In this document: one piece after another, positions 1 to 8,065 of the stretch
Numbering within the stretch: the first letter of the stretch is position 1
Layout: each line of letters begins with the position of its first letter
From: an uncultured Bacteroidales bacterium
GTDB taxonomy: Bacteria > Bacteroidota > Bacteroidia > Bacteroidales > UBA932
Length of the DNA: 19,960 nucleotides
Assembly: GCA_934726455.1 (NCBI GenBank)
Contig: CAKVDS010000048.1
Span: 1 to 19,960 of the forward strand
Direction of reading: 5' to 3'
Program-made: the position numbers and the translations under genes
Notes under the pieces: model-generated
Told to the model about the DNA's origin: nothing
Databases searched by the model: none
Seen by the model: only the letters and a program-made list of their open reading frames with translations

Positions 1-9
1 ATTGCCTCG

Positions 10-38
10 CGTACAGAAAAGACCCCGTTTTCTGTACG
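10..38. repeat. Perfect 11-bp-arm hairpin
   Basis: The arms at 10-20 (CGTACAGAAAA) and 28-38 (TTTTCTGTACG) are perfect reverse complements around a 7-base loop. It lies about 155 bases upstream of aspS, so it may be the transcription terminator of a gene left of the window, or a repeat-family member. It shares the outer motif GTACAG...CTGTAC with the hairpin at 62-87. Confidence 0.7.
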
Positions 39-61
39 GCACTGCTCCGAGGACGTGTCCC

Positions 62-87
62 GTACAGCAGAATGCCTGATTCTGTAC
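62..87. repeat. Second GTACAG/CTGTAC hairpin
   Basis: GTACAG (62-67) pairs with CTGTAC (82-87). Allowing a 3-base bulge, the pairing extends inward to AAT/ATT. Its centre is about 50 bases from that of the hairpin at 10-38, and GTACGG (34-39) with CCGTAC (60-65) forms a further inverted pair between the two. A short third stem, CCACAT (105-110) with ATGTGG (114-119), follows. The cluster suggests a structured or repeated element; no function is shown. Confidence 0.55.
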
Positions 88-131
88 CGGAGAGCAGCAC
101 AGTCCCACATGAAATGTGGCCCGGCGGCGCG

Positions 132-165
132 CTTGCATATTATACCGGATTATTTTATATCTTTG
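132..165 (+). promoter_or_regulatory. Probable Bacteroidota-type promoter of the aspS operon
   Basis: TATCTTTG at 158-165 matches the Bacteroidota -7 consensus TAnnTTTG exactly. A TTG at 133-135 lies 22 bases before it and could be the -33 element. Transcription would begin near 170-173, giving a leader of about 20 bases before the aspS ATG at 194. As all later junctions of the run overlap, this is the likeliest main promoter for the nine genes to dapF. Confidence 0.55.
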
Positions 166-193
166 CTCTTTTGGAATATAATACAGACACTAT

Positions 194-1963
194 ATGTACA
201 GAAGCAACACTTGCGGTGAGCTGAGGCTTTCCGACAAAGGCAAGAAAGTCACCTTGGCGGGTTGGGTGCAGAAAACCCGTAAACTGGGCGGAATGACATT
301 CATCGACCTGCGTGACCGCTACGGCATCACACAGCTCGTGGTGGAGACGGATGCCGATCCGGCTTTGGTTGAGGCCGCCGCCGGTCTCGGCCGCGAATAT
401 GTGATCCAGGCCACAGGCGAGGTGGTGGAGCGCGCCAGCAAGAACCCGAAGATGCCGACCGGCGACATAGAGATCCGTCTGGAGAGCATAAATGTGCTCA
501 ACAAGTCCGTGACTCCGCCGTTCACCATTGAGGAGAACAGTGACGGAGGAGAAGATCTCCGGGCCAAGTATCGCTATCTCGACCTTCGCCGTCCTCCTCT
601 TCAGCGAGCCTTGGCACTTCGCCACCGTCTCGCGCAGGAGATCCGCACCTACCTTGACGAGCAGGGATTCATGGAGATAGAGACTCCATACCTTATCAAG
701 TCAACCCCGGAGGGAGCCCGCGATTTTGTGGTGCCGTCCCGTATGAACCCGGGCACTTTCTACGCCCTTCCTCAGTCACCTCAGACCTTCAAGCAGCTCC
801 TCATGGTGGCCGGCTACGACCGCTACTTCCAGATAGTGAGATGCTTCCGCGATGAGGATCTGCGTGCTGACCGTCAGCCGGAATTCACCCAGATAGACTG
901 CGAGATGAGCTTCGTGGAGCAGGAGGATGTCCTCAATACCTTCGAAGGCATGATGCGCCGCATGTTCAAGAACGCCCTCGGTGTAGATATCCCTAATCCG
1001 CTTCCACGCATGAGGTGGTACGATGCCATGGACAACTACGGCTCCGACAAGCCGGACGTCCGTTTCGGCATGAAAATCCACGACATCACGGCACTCGTGA
1101 AAGGTGAGGGCTTCAGCGTCTTCGACTCATCTGAATATATCGGTGCCATCGCCGCCGAAGGCTGCGCCGAATACACCCGCAAGCAGCTCGACGAACTGAC
1201 CGAGTGGGTGAAGCGCCCGCAGGTTGGTGCGAAAGGCCTTGTATACATTAAAATCAACTCCGACGGCAGCATAAAGTCGTCCGTGGACAAGTTCTTCTCT
1301 GCGGAGAAACTCCATGAGGTGGCTCAGGCCTGCGAGGCAAAGCCGGGCGATCTCATCCTTGTGCTCTGCGGAGCCAGGCGCAAGACCCAGACCCAGCTCG
1401 GAGTGCTGCGCATCGAGATGGGGAACCGTCTCGGCCTGAGAGACCCGAAAGTGTTTGCCCCGCTCTGGATAGTGGACTTCCCTCTTCTCGAATGGAGCGA
1501 GGAGGACGGACGCTTCTACGCCATGCACCACCCGTTCACCGCGCCGAAGCCGGAGCATGAGCAGTGGTTCTATTCTGACAAGAAAGAGGATCTCGAGAGG
1601 GTGTGCGCCAACGCCTACGACTTCGTGCTCAACGGCACCGAACTCGGAGGCGGCTCCATCCGTATCCACGACGCCAAGCTGCAGAGCAGGATGTTCGACG
1701 TGCTCGGCATAAGCCGCGAGGACGCCGAGTACAAGTTCGGCTTCATCATCAACGCCTTCAAGTTCGGAGCGCCGCCTCACGGGGGACTTGCTTTCGGCTT
1801 TGACCGCGTCTGCGCCCTCTTCGGCGGGCAGGAGACCATCCGTGACTACATAGCCTTCCCTAAGAACAACCAGGGACGCGACGTGATGATAGATTCCCCG
1901 TCCAAAATTGACCAGAGCCAGATGGACGAACTTCATCTCCAATCAACATATAAGGAACAGTGA
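194..1963 (+). CDS. aspS: Aspartate--tRNA ligase (AspRS)
   Basis: Charges tRNA-Asp with aspartate in the cytoplasm. The 589-residue protein has the normal length of the bacterial form. In order it shows an N-terminal OB-fold anticodon-binding domain (about 1-105), the start of the class II core with the ARDFVVPSR segment (175-183), motif 2 with FRDED (218-222) and the QPEFTQID stretch, the bacteria-specific GAD insertion (about 290-425), and motif 3 GLAFGFDR (531-538). Residue 31 in the KLGG loop is Leu; non-discriminating AspRS enzymes usually have His here, so I infer an enzyme specific for tRNA-Asp. The ATG at 194 gives the expected N-terminus and follows a good promoter. It opens an operon in which aspartate is also the precursor of diaminopimelate. 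The stop overlaps the murB start by 4 bases. Confidence 0.97.
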   Translation: MYRSNTCGELRLSDKGKKVTLAGWVQKTRKLGGMTFIDLRDRYGITQLVVETDADPALVEAAAGLGREYVIQATGEVVERASKNPKMPTGDIEIRLESINVLNKSVTPPFTIEENSDGGEDLRAKYRYLDLRRPPLQRALALRHRLAQEIRTYLDEQGFMEIETPYLIKSTPEGARDFVVPSRMNPGTFYALPQSPQTFKQLLMVAGYDRYFQIVRCFRDEDLRADRQPEFTQIDCEMSFVEQEDVLNTFEGMMRRMFKNALGVDIPNPLPRMRWYDAMDNYGSDKPDVRFGMKIHDITALVKGEGFSVFDSSEYIGAIAAEGCAEYTRKQLDELTEWVKRPQVGAKGLVYIKINSDGSIKSSVDKFFSAEKLHEVAQACEAKPGDLILVLCGARRKTQTQLGVLRIEMGNRLGLRDPKVFAPLWIVDFPLLEWSEEDGRFYAMHHPFTAPKPEHEQWFYSDKKEDLERVCANAYDFVLNGTELGGGSIRIHDAKLQSRMFDVLGISREDAEYKFGFIINAFKFGAPPHGGLAFGFDRVCALFGGQETIRDYIAFPKNNQGRDVMIDSPSKIDQSQMDELHLQSTYKEQ

Positions 1964-2967
1964 GAATAAAGCTCAATTATGATCTCGGTGCACTCAACAC
2001 CTTCAGGATGAAAGTGTCCTGTGGGTGTTTTGTGGAGTACGAGAACGTAAAGGAACTGGAGGGGCTCAATTTTGAGAGGCTTCCGAAACCGCTCCTGCAC
2101 ATAGGGGAGGGAAGCAACCTGCTTTTCACGGGGGATTTCCCCGGGACGGTGCTGCACTCCAACATCGAGTACATCAAATACGTGGATGTCGGGTTCGACG
2201 ACGTGCCGGTGATGGTCGGTGCCGGGGTCAACTTTGATTCTTTCGTGGCCGAGACCTGCCGCCACGGGCTCTGGGGGGCTGAGAACCTTTCCCTCATCCC
2301 GGGCGAAGTCGGTGCCGCCGCAGTGCAGAACATCGGCGCTTACGGGGTTGAGGTCAAGGACATCATATCCGGAGTCGTATGTTTCGACCTTCAGGAGAAA
2401 AAGAAGGTCAAGTTCAGTAATGCCGATTGCCGCTATGCCTACAGGATGTCGATGTTCAAGGAGGCGGAGAACAAGGGCCGCTACATCGTCACGAGCGTGC
2501 TCTTCAGGCTCAGCCGCACCCCGCGTCCCCGTCTTGAGTACAAGGGGCTGTCCGAAGCCCTTGAAGGCCGGACGCCACAGTCTCCGGTGGAGGTGCGCGA
2601 AGCCGTGATAAAGCTGCGCCGCTCGAAACTTCCTGATCCAGAGGAAATAGGCAATGCCGGCAGTTTCTTCAAAAATCCCGTTGTCAGCGAGGAGGCGTTC
2701 CGGCGCATCTCCCCTGACGGACTCGCACCGCACTATGACCTTCCTTCCGGGGAGGTGAAGATACCGGCCGCTTGGCTGATAGACAGTTGCGGTCTCAAGG
2801 GTGCTTCGCAGGGAGGTGCTTCGGTATATGAAAAACAGCCGTTGGTGATTGTCAACCGCAGCGGTGAAGCATCGCCATCTGACATACTTGCTCTCGAGAA
2901 GCGGGTGGTCGAAACTGTACGTGAACGTTTCGGAGTGGAACTCGAACCCGAGGTTGAGCATATATGA
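1960..2967 (+). CDS. murB: UDP-N-acetylenolpyruvoylglucosamine reductase
   Basis: FAD enzyme that reduces UDP-GlcNAc-enolpyruvate to UDP-MurNAc with NADPH, the second committed step of peptidoglycan precursor synthesis, in the cytoplasm. The 335 residues fit type I MurB (E. coli 342). FAD-binding motifs are GEGSNLL (49-55) and the IPGEVGAAAVQNIGAYG stretch (113-129). The substrate-binding tyrosine segment RYAYR lies at 158-162. The general-acid serine is Ser235 in GNAGSFFKNP, and a catalytic Glu is expected in the C-terminal LEPEV (about 328-332). The start is a GTG that overlaps the aspS stop (GTGA), with AAGGA at 1953-1957 as a possible ribosome-binding site; this suggests coupled translation. 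Its product depends on MurA, which is encoded immediately downstream. Confidence 0.96.
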   Translation: MRIKLNYDLGALNTFRMKVSCGCFVEYENVKELEGLNFERLPKPLLHIGEGSNLLFTGDFPGTVLHSNIEYIKYVDVGFDDVPVMVGAGVNFDSFVAETCRHGLWGAENLSLIPGEVGAAAVQNIGAYGVEVKDIISGVVCFDLQEKKKVKFSNADCRYAYRMSMFKEAENKGRYIVTSVLFRLSRTPRPRLEYKGLSEALEGRTPQSPVEVREAVIKLRRSKLPDPEEIGNAGSFFKNPVVSEEAFRRISPDGLAPHYDLPSGEVKIPAAWLIDSCGLKGASQGGASVYEKQPLVIVNRSGEASPSDILALEKRVVETVRERFGVELEPEVEHI

Positions 2968-4271
2968 GTTCATTCATCATAGAGGGCGGGCACCGTCTTA
3001 GCGGTGCTATCGAGCCTCAAGGTGCCAAAAATGAGGCTCTTGAGGTGATAAGTGCCACTCTGCTCTCTTCGGAACCGGTCACCATATCCAATGTCCCGGA
3101 GATTCTGGATGTCCAGAACCTGATTGCCCTGCTTGAGAGCATGGGAGTCACGGTGGAGCGTCTTGCCAAGGGGGAGTACAGGTTCACGGCCGGGCATGTC
3201 AATGAGTTCTACATACGCAGCGCGGACTTTGTACGCAGCTGCGCGCAGTTGCGCGGCTCGGTGATGGTGGTCGGCCCGATACTGTCCCGTTTCGGACAGG
3301 CGTATTTCCCGAAACCGGGAGGGGACAAGATAGGCCGCCGCCGGGTGGACACGCACATTGACGGATTCATGAAACTCGGGGCCAAATGTGCCTACGATAC
3401 AGCCAAGAGTGCTTACAGTCTCTCTTCAGGGAGAAACATGCAGGGGTGCTATATGTTGCTGGATGAGGCTTCGGTGACGGGCACGGCCAACATCGTGATG
3501 GCTGCGACTCTCGCCAAGGGGGTCACCACTATCTACAACGCCGCCTGTGAACCTTATGTCCAGCAGTTGTGCCGGATGCTGGTGAGGATGGGTGCGAAGA
3601 TCGAGGGAATCGGCTCCAACTTGCTCACCATCACCGGAGTAGAGTCTCTCCACGGGACGGAGCACAGAATCCTCCCGGACATGATTGAAGTCGGCTCGTT
3701 CATAGGGATGGCGGCCATAACCCGGAGCGAACTCACTATCAGCAACGTCTCCTGGGAGAACCTCGGCATCATCCCTGAATGCTTCCGTCGGCTCGGTGTC
3801 AAACTTGAACAGCGGGGGGATGACATCTACGTCCCTGCTCAGGATAGCTATGAGATAGAGTCGTTCATCGACGGCTCCATCATGACCATCGCCGATGCTC
3901 CGTGGCCGGGTTTGACTCCGGACCTTTTGAGCGTGATGCTCGTGGTTGCCACGCAGTGCAAGGGCAGTGTGCTGATACATCAGAAGATGTTCGAGAGCAG
4001 GCTGTTCTTTGTGGACAAACTCATAGACATGGGTGCGCAGATCATACTCTGCGACCCGCACAGGGCTGTGGTGATAGGCCATGACCATAAGATATGCCTC
4101 AAGGCCGGCCGCATGACATCCCCTGACATAAGGGCCGGCATCGCCATGCTTCTCGCGGCCATGTCCGCAAGCGGCACGTCGCGGATTGACAACATAGAGC
4201 AGATAGACAGGGGATATGAAGACATAGAAAGGCGTCTCAATGTCCTCGGTGCTAAAATAGAGAGAGTCTGA
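2964..4271 (+). CDS. murA: UDP-N-acetylglucosamine 1-carboxyvinyltransferase, Cys-to-Asp variant
   Basis: Transfers enolpyruvate from phosphoenolpyruvate to UDP-GlcNAc, the first committed step of peptidoglycan synthesis. The 435 residues form the usual two-domain EPSP-synthase-like fold. QGAKNEAL carries Lys22 and Asn23 at the same numbers as in E. coli. The active-site loop reads PGGDKIGRRRVDTH (118-131), so residue 121, equivalent to E. coli Cys115, is Asp. Asp320 (LTPD) matches catalytic E. coli Asp305, and Arg390 (DIRAG) probably matches Arg397. The Cys-to-Asp change is known in Mycobacterium and Chlamydia MurA and gives insensitivity to fosfomycin, which attacks that Cys. I infer the same here; the fold and other key residues look intact. 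It overlaps murB by 4 bases (ATGA) and the next gene by 1 base (TGATG). Confidence 0.96.
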   Translation: MSSFIIEGGHRLSGAIEPQGAKNEALEVISATLLSSEPVTISNVPEILDVQNLIALLESMGVTVERLAKGEYRFTAGHVNEFYIRSADFVRSCAQLRGSVMVVGPILSRFGQAYFPKPGGDKIGRRRVDTHIDGFMKLGAKCAYDTAKSAYSLSSGRNMQGCYMLLDEASVTGTANIVMAATLAKGVTTIYNAACEPYVQQLCRMLVRMGAKIEGIGSNLLTITGVESLHGTEHRILPDMIEVGSFIGMAAITRSELTISNVSWENLGIIPECFRRLGVKLEQRGDDIYVPAQDSYEIESFIDGSIMTIADAPWPGLTPDLLSVMLVVATQCKGSVLIHQKMFESRLFFVDKLIDMGAQIILCDPHRAVVIGHDHKICLKAGRMTSPDIRAGIAMLLAAMSASGTSRIDNIEQIDRGYEDIERRLNVLGAKIERV

Positions 4272-6442
4272 TGCGGGTACTTAAATTCGGAGGCAGTTCA
4301 GTCGCGGACGCGACACGGATCTCGTCGGTCATGGACATCGTGTCGGGGGAGCTCCGCAGCGACAGGGTGGTTTTGGTGTGCTCGGCAGTGAGCGGCTGCA
4401 CGGATGCGCTTATCAAGATAGGAACTACGCCCGAAGGCGCTCAGAGAGACGCACTTGTCGAGAGTCTCAGGCTGCGGCATCAGGAGATTGTCACGCGGCT
4501 CTTCACCGGTGAAGAGCGGCAGGCGGTTTCTGCAGAAGTGGATGTCCTTTTCGGAGAGCTCATGGCGGCCGCCCCCGGCGATTGTGTGACTTTCGGAGAA
4601 CTTTTTTCCACAGTCATCATCGCCCGCAAGTTTGCCTGTGACGGTGTCCCTGCTCAGTGGCTCGATTCGCGCCGTTTGATCAGGACCTTCTGCGGGGAAG
4701 TGGATACGGACAGGACATATTCGTCGATAAGTGCGGCAGTAGCTGAGTGTCCGGACGTCCGGCTGTTTGTCGCGCCGGGATTCATAGCCTCGGATGAGAA
4801 CGGCCATGTGACCACCTTGGGGCGTGGCGGATCAGACTACAGCGCTGCTCTTTATGCTGCTGCCCTCAATGCCGGAACCCTTGAGATCTGGACAGATGTA
4901 CCGGGCATCATGACGGCCAACCCGAAGGTGGTCCCGTCGGCATCGACGATACCCGAGATTTCGTATCAGGCGGCTCTTGAACTTGCCGAAAACGGAGCGA
5001 AGGTCCTGTATGCGCCCACCGTGCGTCCTGCCATGTCTGCCGGCATCGCAATCAATATAAAAGACACCTTCGATCCGGGCAATCCGGGGACTGTGGTCCG
5101 GGACATCCGTCAAGGGAGGCCTGAATCATGGATGGGCGTGACCAGCCTTGACCGCCCTCAGGACGGGGTATCGCGTATATGCCTTGTCGGAGAGGGAGTT
5201 GTGAGCCGGAAGTCCGCTTCCGGACGGATCATCTCGGCGCTTTCGGAAGCTGGGATCAAACCGCTTTCGGATGTGGACGGGGATGCGTCGGTGTTTTTTG
5301 TGGATGTCAGGCTCATTGTGGCCGGAGAAGCCGTGGCCGCCATACACAGGGAGTTCTTCGAGGAGCGCAGCATCACTGAGGTCAATGTCTTCATAGCCGG
5401 CTACGGGGCTGTGGGCAAGGCTCTTGTGAGACTGATTGCCGCCAGCCGGGAGAGGGTAGAGGCCCGTCTTGGCCGGACAATCAGGGTTGCGGGAGTTTCC
5501 GACAGCCGCAACTGTCTTATAGATTTGCGTGGACTTGACGAGGGGGCTATATCGTTGAGACTCCGTGAGGGAGAGAGCTCGGCTGACGGGGCATACATAT
5601 CCGCTGTCTGCCAGACGGCCCCCCGAAAGTCGGTTTTTATTGACTGCACCGATGACGAGACCCTGTATCTCAGGTATGTGGAACTGTTCCGCAGCGGACT
5701 CGGAGTTGTGACTTCCAACCGTCGCGCCCTTGCTGTCCCGTATGTCCAATATGCTTCACTGAAGGCTGCGGCGCGTGAGAACGGCACATTCTTCCGCTAT
5801 GACACCACTGTCGGCACGTCCCTGCCGATCCTTGAGTCCATAGCCAGTGACGCCAATTGCAGCGACGGCATCGAGTCCATTGAGGCGGTTGTGTCATGCA
5901 CCCTTAATTATGTGCTCACCGCCCATGAGCGTCCCGAGTGCGAAGAGAGCCTTGCCGCCCTTCTCCGCAGGGCGCAGAAGGAGAGGCTTTCGGAGACTGA
6001 TCCGCGTACCGACCTCGGGGGACGTGATGTGCTGCGCAAACTCTTGATTCTTGGCCGGGAAGCCGGGGTGCCGCTTGAAGAGGACGACGTGCAGATCACG
6101 CCAATGTTGGGCCGTGAGTTTTTCGACTGTCCGATTGAGGAGTTCTATTCCAGATTGGAGGCATTGGAGCCGAAGATCCAGATCAGGGAGAAACAGCTTG
6201 CCGCCGGAGGCAAGAGGCAGCGATTTGTCGCCATAATGCGCCGGGATCCGTCTGCGCGTCTCGGATACAGGGCGGAGATCAAGATGGTCGATGTCAGTGC
6301 TGACAACCCGTTCTACTGGCTTAGCGGGACGGAGAATGTGACCATCATAAAAAGTGAATATTCGGCGCCTCTCGTCATCAGGGGAGCAGGCGAGGGTGTC
6401 AGGCTTGCCGCTTCCGGCATAATCAGGGACGTGCTGCTATGA
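4271..6442 (+). CDS. thrA: Bifunctional aspartokinase/homoserine dehydrogenase with reduced ACT region
   Basis: The N-terminal kinase phosphorylates aspartate, the first step to diaminopimelate, lysine, threonine and methionine. The C-terminal dehydrogenase makes homoserine from aspartate semialdehyde. The aspartokinase (1 to about 280) starts with KFGGSSV (5-11) and has TTLGRGGSDYSA (181-192) and WTDVPGIMTANP (207-218). The dehydrogenase begins near 372 with the Rossmann motif GYGAVG (377-382), then GTSLPIL (515-521), and LGGRDVLRKLL (582-592) in place of the usual SGMDVARKLL. Total length is 723 residues against about 810-820 for E. coli-type ThrA. The shortfall lies between the two enzymes: only about 90 residues (280-370) remain where two ACT domains are expected. 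The surviving part resembles the second ACT, but has SDVDGDAS instead of the QGSSE-like ligand motif. Feedback control is therefore probably altered. The location inside a dap operon suggests it mainly feeds diaminopimelate. Confidence 0.92.
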   Translation: MRVLKFGGSSVADATRISSVMDIVSGELRSDRVVLVCSAVSGCTDALIKIGTTPEGAQRDALVESLRLRHQEIVTRLFTGEERQAVSAEVDVLFGELMAAAPGDCVTFGELFSTVIIARKFACDGVPAQWLDSRRLIRTFCGEVDTDRTYSSISAAVAECPDVRLFVAPGFIASDENGHVTTLGRGGSDYSAALYAAALNAGTLEIWTDVPGIMTANPKVVPSASTIPEISYQAALELAENGAKVLYAPTVRPAMSAGIAINIKDTFDPGNPGTVVRDIRQGRPESWMGVTSLDRPQDGVSRICLVGEGVVSRKSASGRIISALSEAGIKPLSDVDGDASVFFVDVRLIVAGEAVAAIHREFFEERSITEVNVFIAGYGAVGKALVRLIAASRERVEARLGRTIRVAGVSDSRNCLIDLRGLDEGAISLRLREGESSADGAYISAVCQTAPRKSVFIDCTDDETLYLRYVELFRSGLGVVTSNRRALAVPYVQYASLKAAARENGTFFRYDTTVGTSLPILESIASDANCSDGIESIEAVVSCTLNYVLTAHERPECEESLAALLRRAQKERLSETDPRTDLGGRDVLRKLLILGREAGVPLEEDDVQITPMLGREFFDCPIEEFYSRLEALEPKIQIREKQLAAGGKRQRFVAIMRRDPSARLGYRAEIKMVDVSADNPFYWLSGTENVTIIKSEYSAPLVIRGAGEGVRLAASGIIRDVLL

Positions 6443-7431
6443 TGACAGACCTTTTCCGTCAGATGCTTTCCATTGATTCCACCTCCGGGAGGGAACGGGA
6501 CTTTGCGTTCTGGCTGGAAAAAAGCCTTGATGCACCGCGAAAGACACTCCATGAAGTCGGCGACGGCACCCTCAATCTCCTGTTGAGCTGGGGAAAGCCG
6601 GAGCTGGTGTTCTGTACGCACATGGATACCGTCCCCCCATATATCGCCCCTGTTTTTGACGGGGATACGGTTCGCGGACGCGGGAGCTGCGATGCCAAGG
6701 GGCAGATTTTCTCCATGTATTCGGCCTGCCGCGCTCTTGCGGACAGCGGCCGCGACGGGTTCGGCCTGCTGCTGCTCAGCGGGGAAGAGACCGGTTCTTT
6801 CGGGGCGAAGGCTTTCTCGCAGACCGGATTCACCGCTCCGTATCTTGTGATAGGTGAGCCTACTGACAACTGCATGGTCAGCGCCTCCAAGGGCACCAAA
6901 TCGTTTGACCTGCATTTTACGGGGAAAGCCTGCCACTCCGGCTACCCTCAGTATGGGCGAAGCGCTGTGGACATGTTTGTCGATTTCATGGATGCGCTGC
7001 GTGCCGAGGATTTCGGGGATGATGCGCTTCTCGGGAAGACGACCTTCAACATCGGTCTGCTCCGGAGCGACAATCCCCAGAACATACTCAGCCCATCTCT
7101 TGACTGCCGGCTGTATTTCCGCACGACTTTTGCCTCTGATGCCAAGGTGTGCTCATATATGGATGCCCTTGACGGTCAGGAACTTGAGGTGCGCTCCCGC
7201 GGGGGCGACGCTCCTGCCGAATATCTGACCCTGCCTGGATTCCGGACGAAACCGGTCTCTTTCGGGAGCGATGCCCCGCATCTTACGGGGTTCACCCACA
7301 AGATGATATGCGGCCCGGGGTCGATAATGACGGCGCATCGGGACAATGAGCAGGTTGCCGTCAGAGATTTGGAAGAAGCAATAGATAATTATATCAAGAT
7401 ATATGAAAATTGTAATCAGCGGTTACGGTAA
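6439..7431 (+). CDS. dapE: M20 family metallopeptidase, probable succinyl-diaminopimelate desuccinylase
   Basis: Expected to remove succinate from N-succinyl-L,L-diaminopimelate. The co-catalytic di-zinc M20 site is complete: His61 and Asp63 (THMDTVP), bridging Asp85 (GSCDAKG), general base Glu116 and ligand Glu117 (SGEETGS), Glu140 (IGEPT) and His300 (TAHRDNE). The lid domain (about 150-260) contains ACHSGYP. At 330 residues it is shorter than E. coli DapE (375). Sequence motifs alone do not separate DapE from acetylornithine deacetylase or related M20 deacylases. The assignment to DapE rests on its position next to dapB, dapA, dapD and dapF, and on the need for a desuccinylase when DapD is used. 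It starts ATGATG overlapping the thrA stop, and its 3' end overlaps dapB by 29 bases. Confidence 0.8.
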   Translation: MMTDLFRQMLSIDSTSGRERDFAFWLEKSLDAPRKTLHEVGDGTLNLLLSWGKPELVFCTHMDTVPPYIAPVFDGDTVRGRGSCDAKGQIFSMYSACRALADSGRDGFGLLLLSGEETGSFGAKAFSQTGFTAPYLVIGEPTDNCMVSASKGTKSFDLHFTGKACHSGYPQYGRSAVDMFVDFMDALRAEDFGDDALLGKTTFNIGLLRSDNPQNILSPSLDCRLYFRTTFASDAKVCSYMDALDGQELEVRSRGGDAPAEYLTLPGFRTKPVSFGSDAPHLTGFTHKMICGPGSIMTAHRDNEQVAVRDLEEAIDNYIKIYENCNQRLR

Positions 7432-8065
7432 GATGGGGCACATGGTCGAATCGGTGCTGCGCAGCAGGGGGATTGAACCTGCATGTGCCACTGATGATGT
7501 GCGTTCACTCCCGGAGAGCATGACATCCGGGGCGGTGTGCATTGATTTCTCCACACCGGATGCCTTCAGAGCCAATTATGGTTTCTTGGCGGACCGTTTC
7601 AAGGCTGTCGTGGTCGGCACAACGGGGTGGTACGACATCAAGGATGATGTTTTCCGTGCTTTCCGCAGCAGCGGGACAACTCTCGTCTGGGCTTCCAATT
7701 TTTCGATAGGGGTGAATGCTTTCTTCGCGGCTGTGGAGCGTGCCTGCTCTATACTCAACGGGCACGGTTACACGCCCTCGGTAAAGGAGATCCATCATAT
7801 TCATAAGCTTGATGCCCCGAGCGGTACGGCCAAGACCGTGGGCGGCATCATCGAGGCGGCGCTGGGAGAGAAACCGGAGATTTCTTCAGAACGTGTCGGG
7901 GAAGTGCCGGGGACGCATATTGTCCAGTTGCGCTCCGAGGTTGATTGTCTGACTTTTACGCATGAGGCCTATTCCCGGCAGGGTTTTGCCGAGGGAGCCG
8001 TGAGCGCGGCCCTGATGACTGAGGGGCTGGATGGAGTACACGAATTTAAAGATCTGATACTATGA
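7403..8065 (+). CDS. dapB: 4-hydroxy-tetrahydrodipicolinate reductase
   Basis: Reduces the DapA product to tetrahydrodipicolinate with NAD(P)H. The 220-residue protein is shorter than E. coli DapB (273), but both ends are normal. The N-terminus has the Rossmann motif SGYGKMG (6-12) and the VGTTGW segment (71-76). The catalytic signature EIHHIHKLDAPSGTA lies at 129-143, with the expected catalytic His132 and Lys135. The shortening lies mainly in the N-terminal nucleotide-binding half, before residue 70. The ATG at 7403 gives a proper N-terminus and lies 29 bases inside the end of the preceding peptidase gene, in another frame. The stop overlaps dapA by 4 bases (ATGA). Confidence 0.95.
   Translation: MKIVISGYGKMGHMVESVLRSRGIEPACATDDVRSLPESMTSGAVCIDFSTPDAFRANYGFLADRFKAVVVGTTGWYDIKDDVFRAFRSSGTTLVWASNFSIGVNAFFAAVERACSILNGHGYTPSVKEIHHIHKLDAPSGTAKTVGGIIEAALGEKPEISSERVGEVPGTHIVQLRSEVDCLTFTHEAYSRQGFAEGAVSAALMTEGLDGVHEFKDLIL

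Noticed and set aside
1933..2973. Long 346-residue minus-strand open frame opposite murB
   Set aside because: It lies exactly antiparallel to a complete murB with all its motifs, and its translation shows no domain or plausible start signal. High GC favours such shadow frames.
7403..8065. dapB as a truncated gene because of its 220-residue length
   Set aside because: Both termini and the catalytic signature are intact; the shortening is internal and compatible with compact family members.
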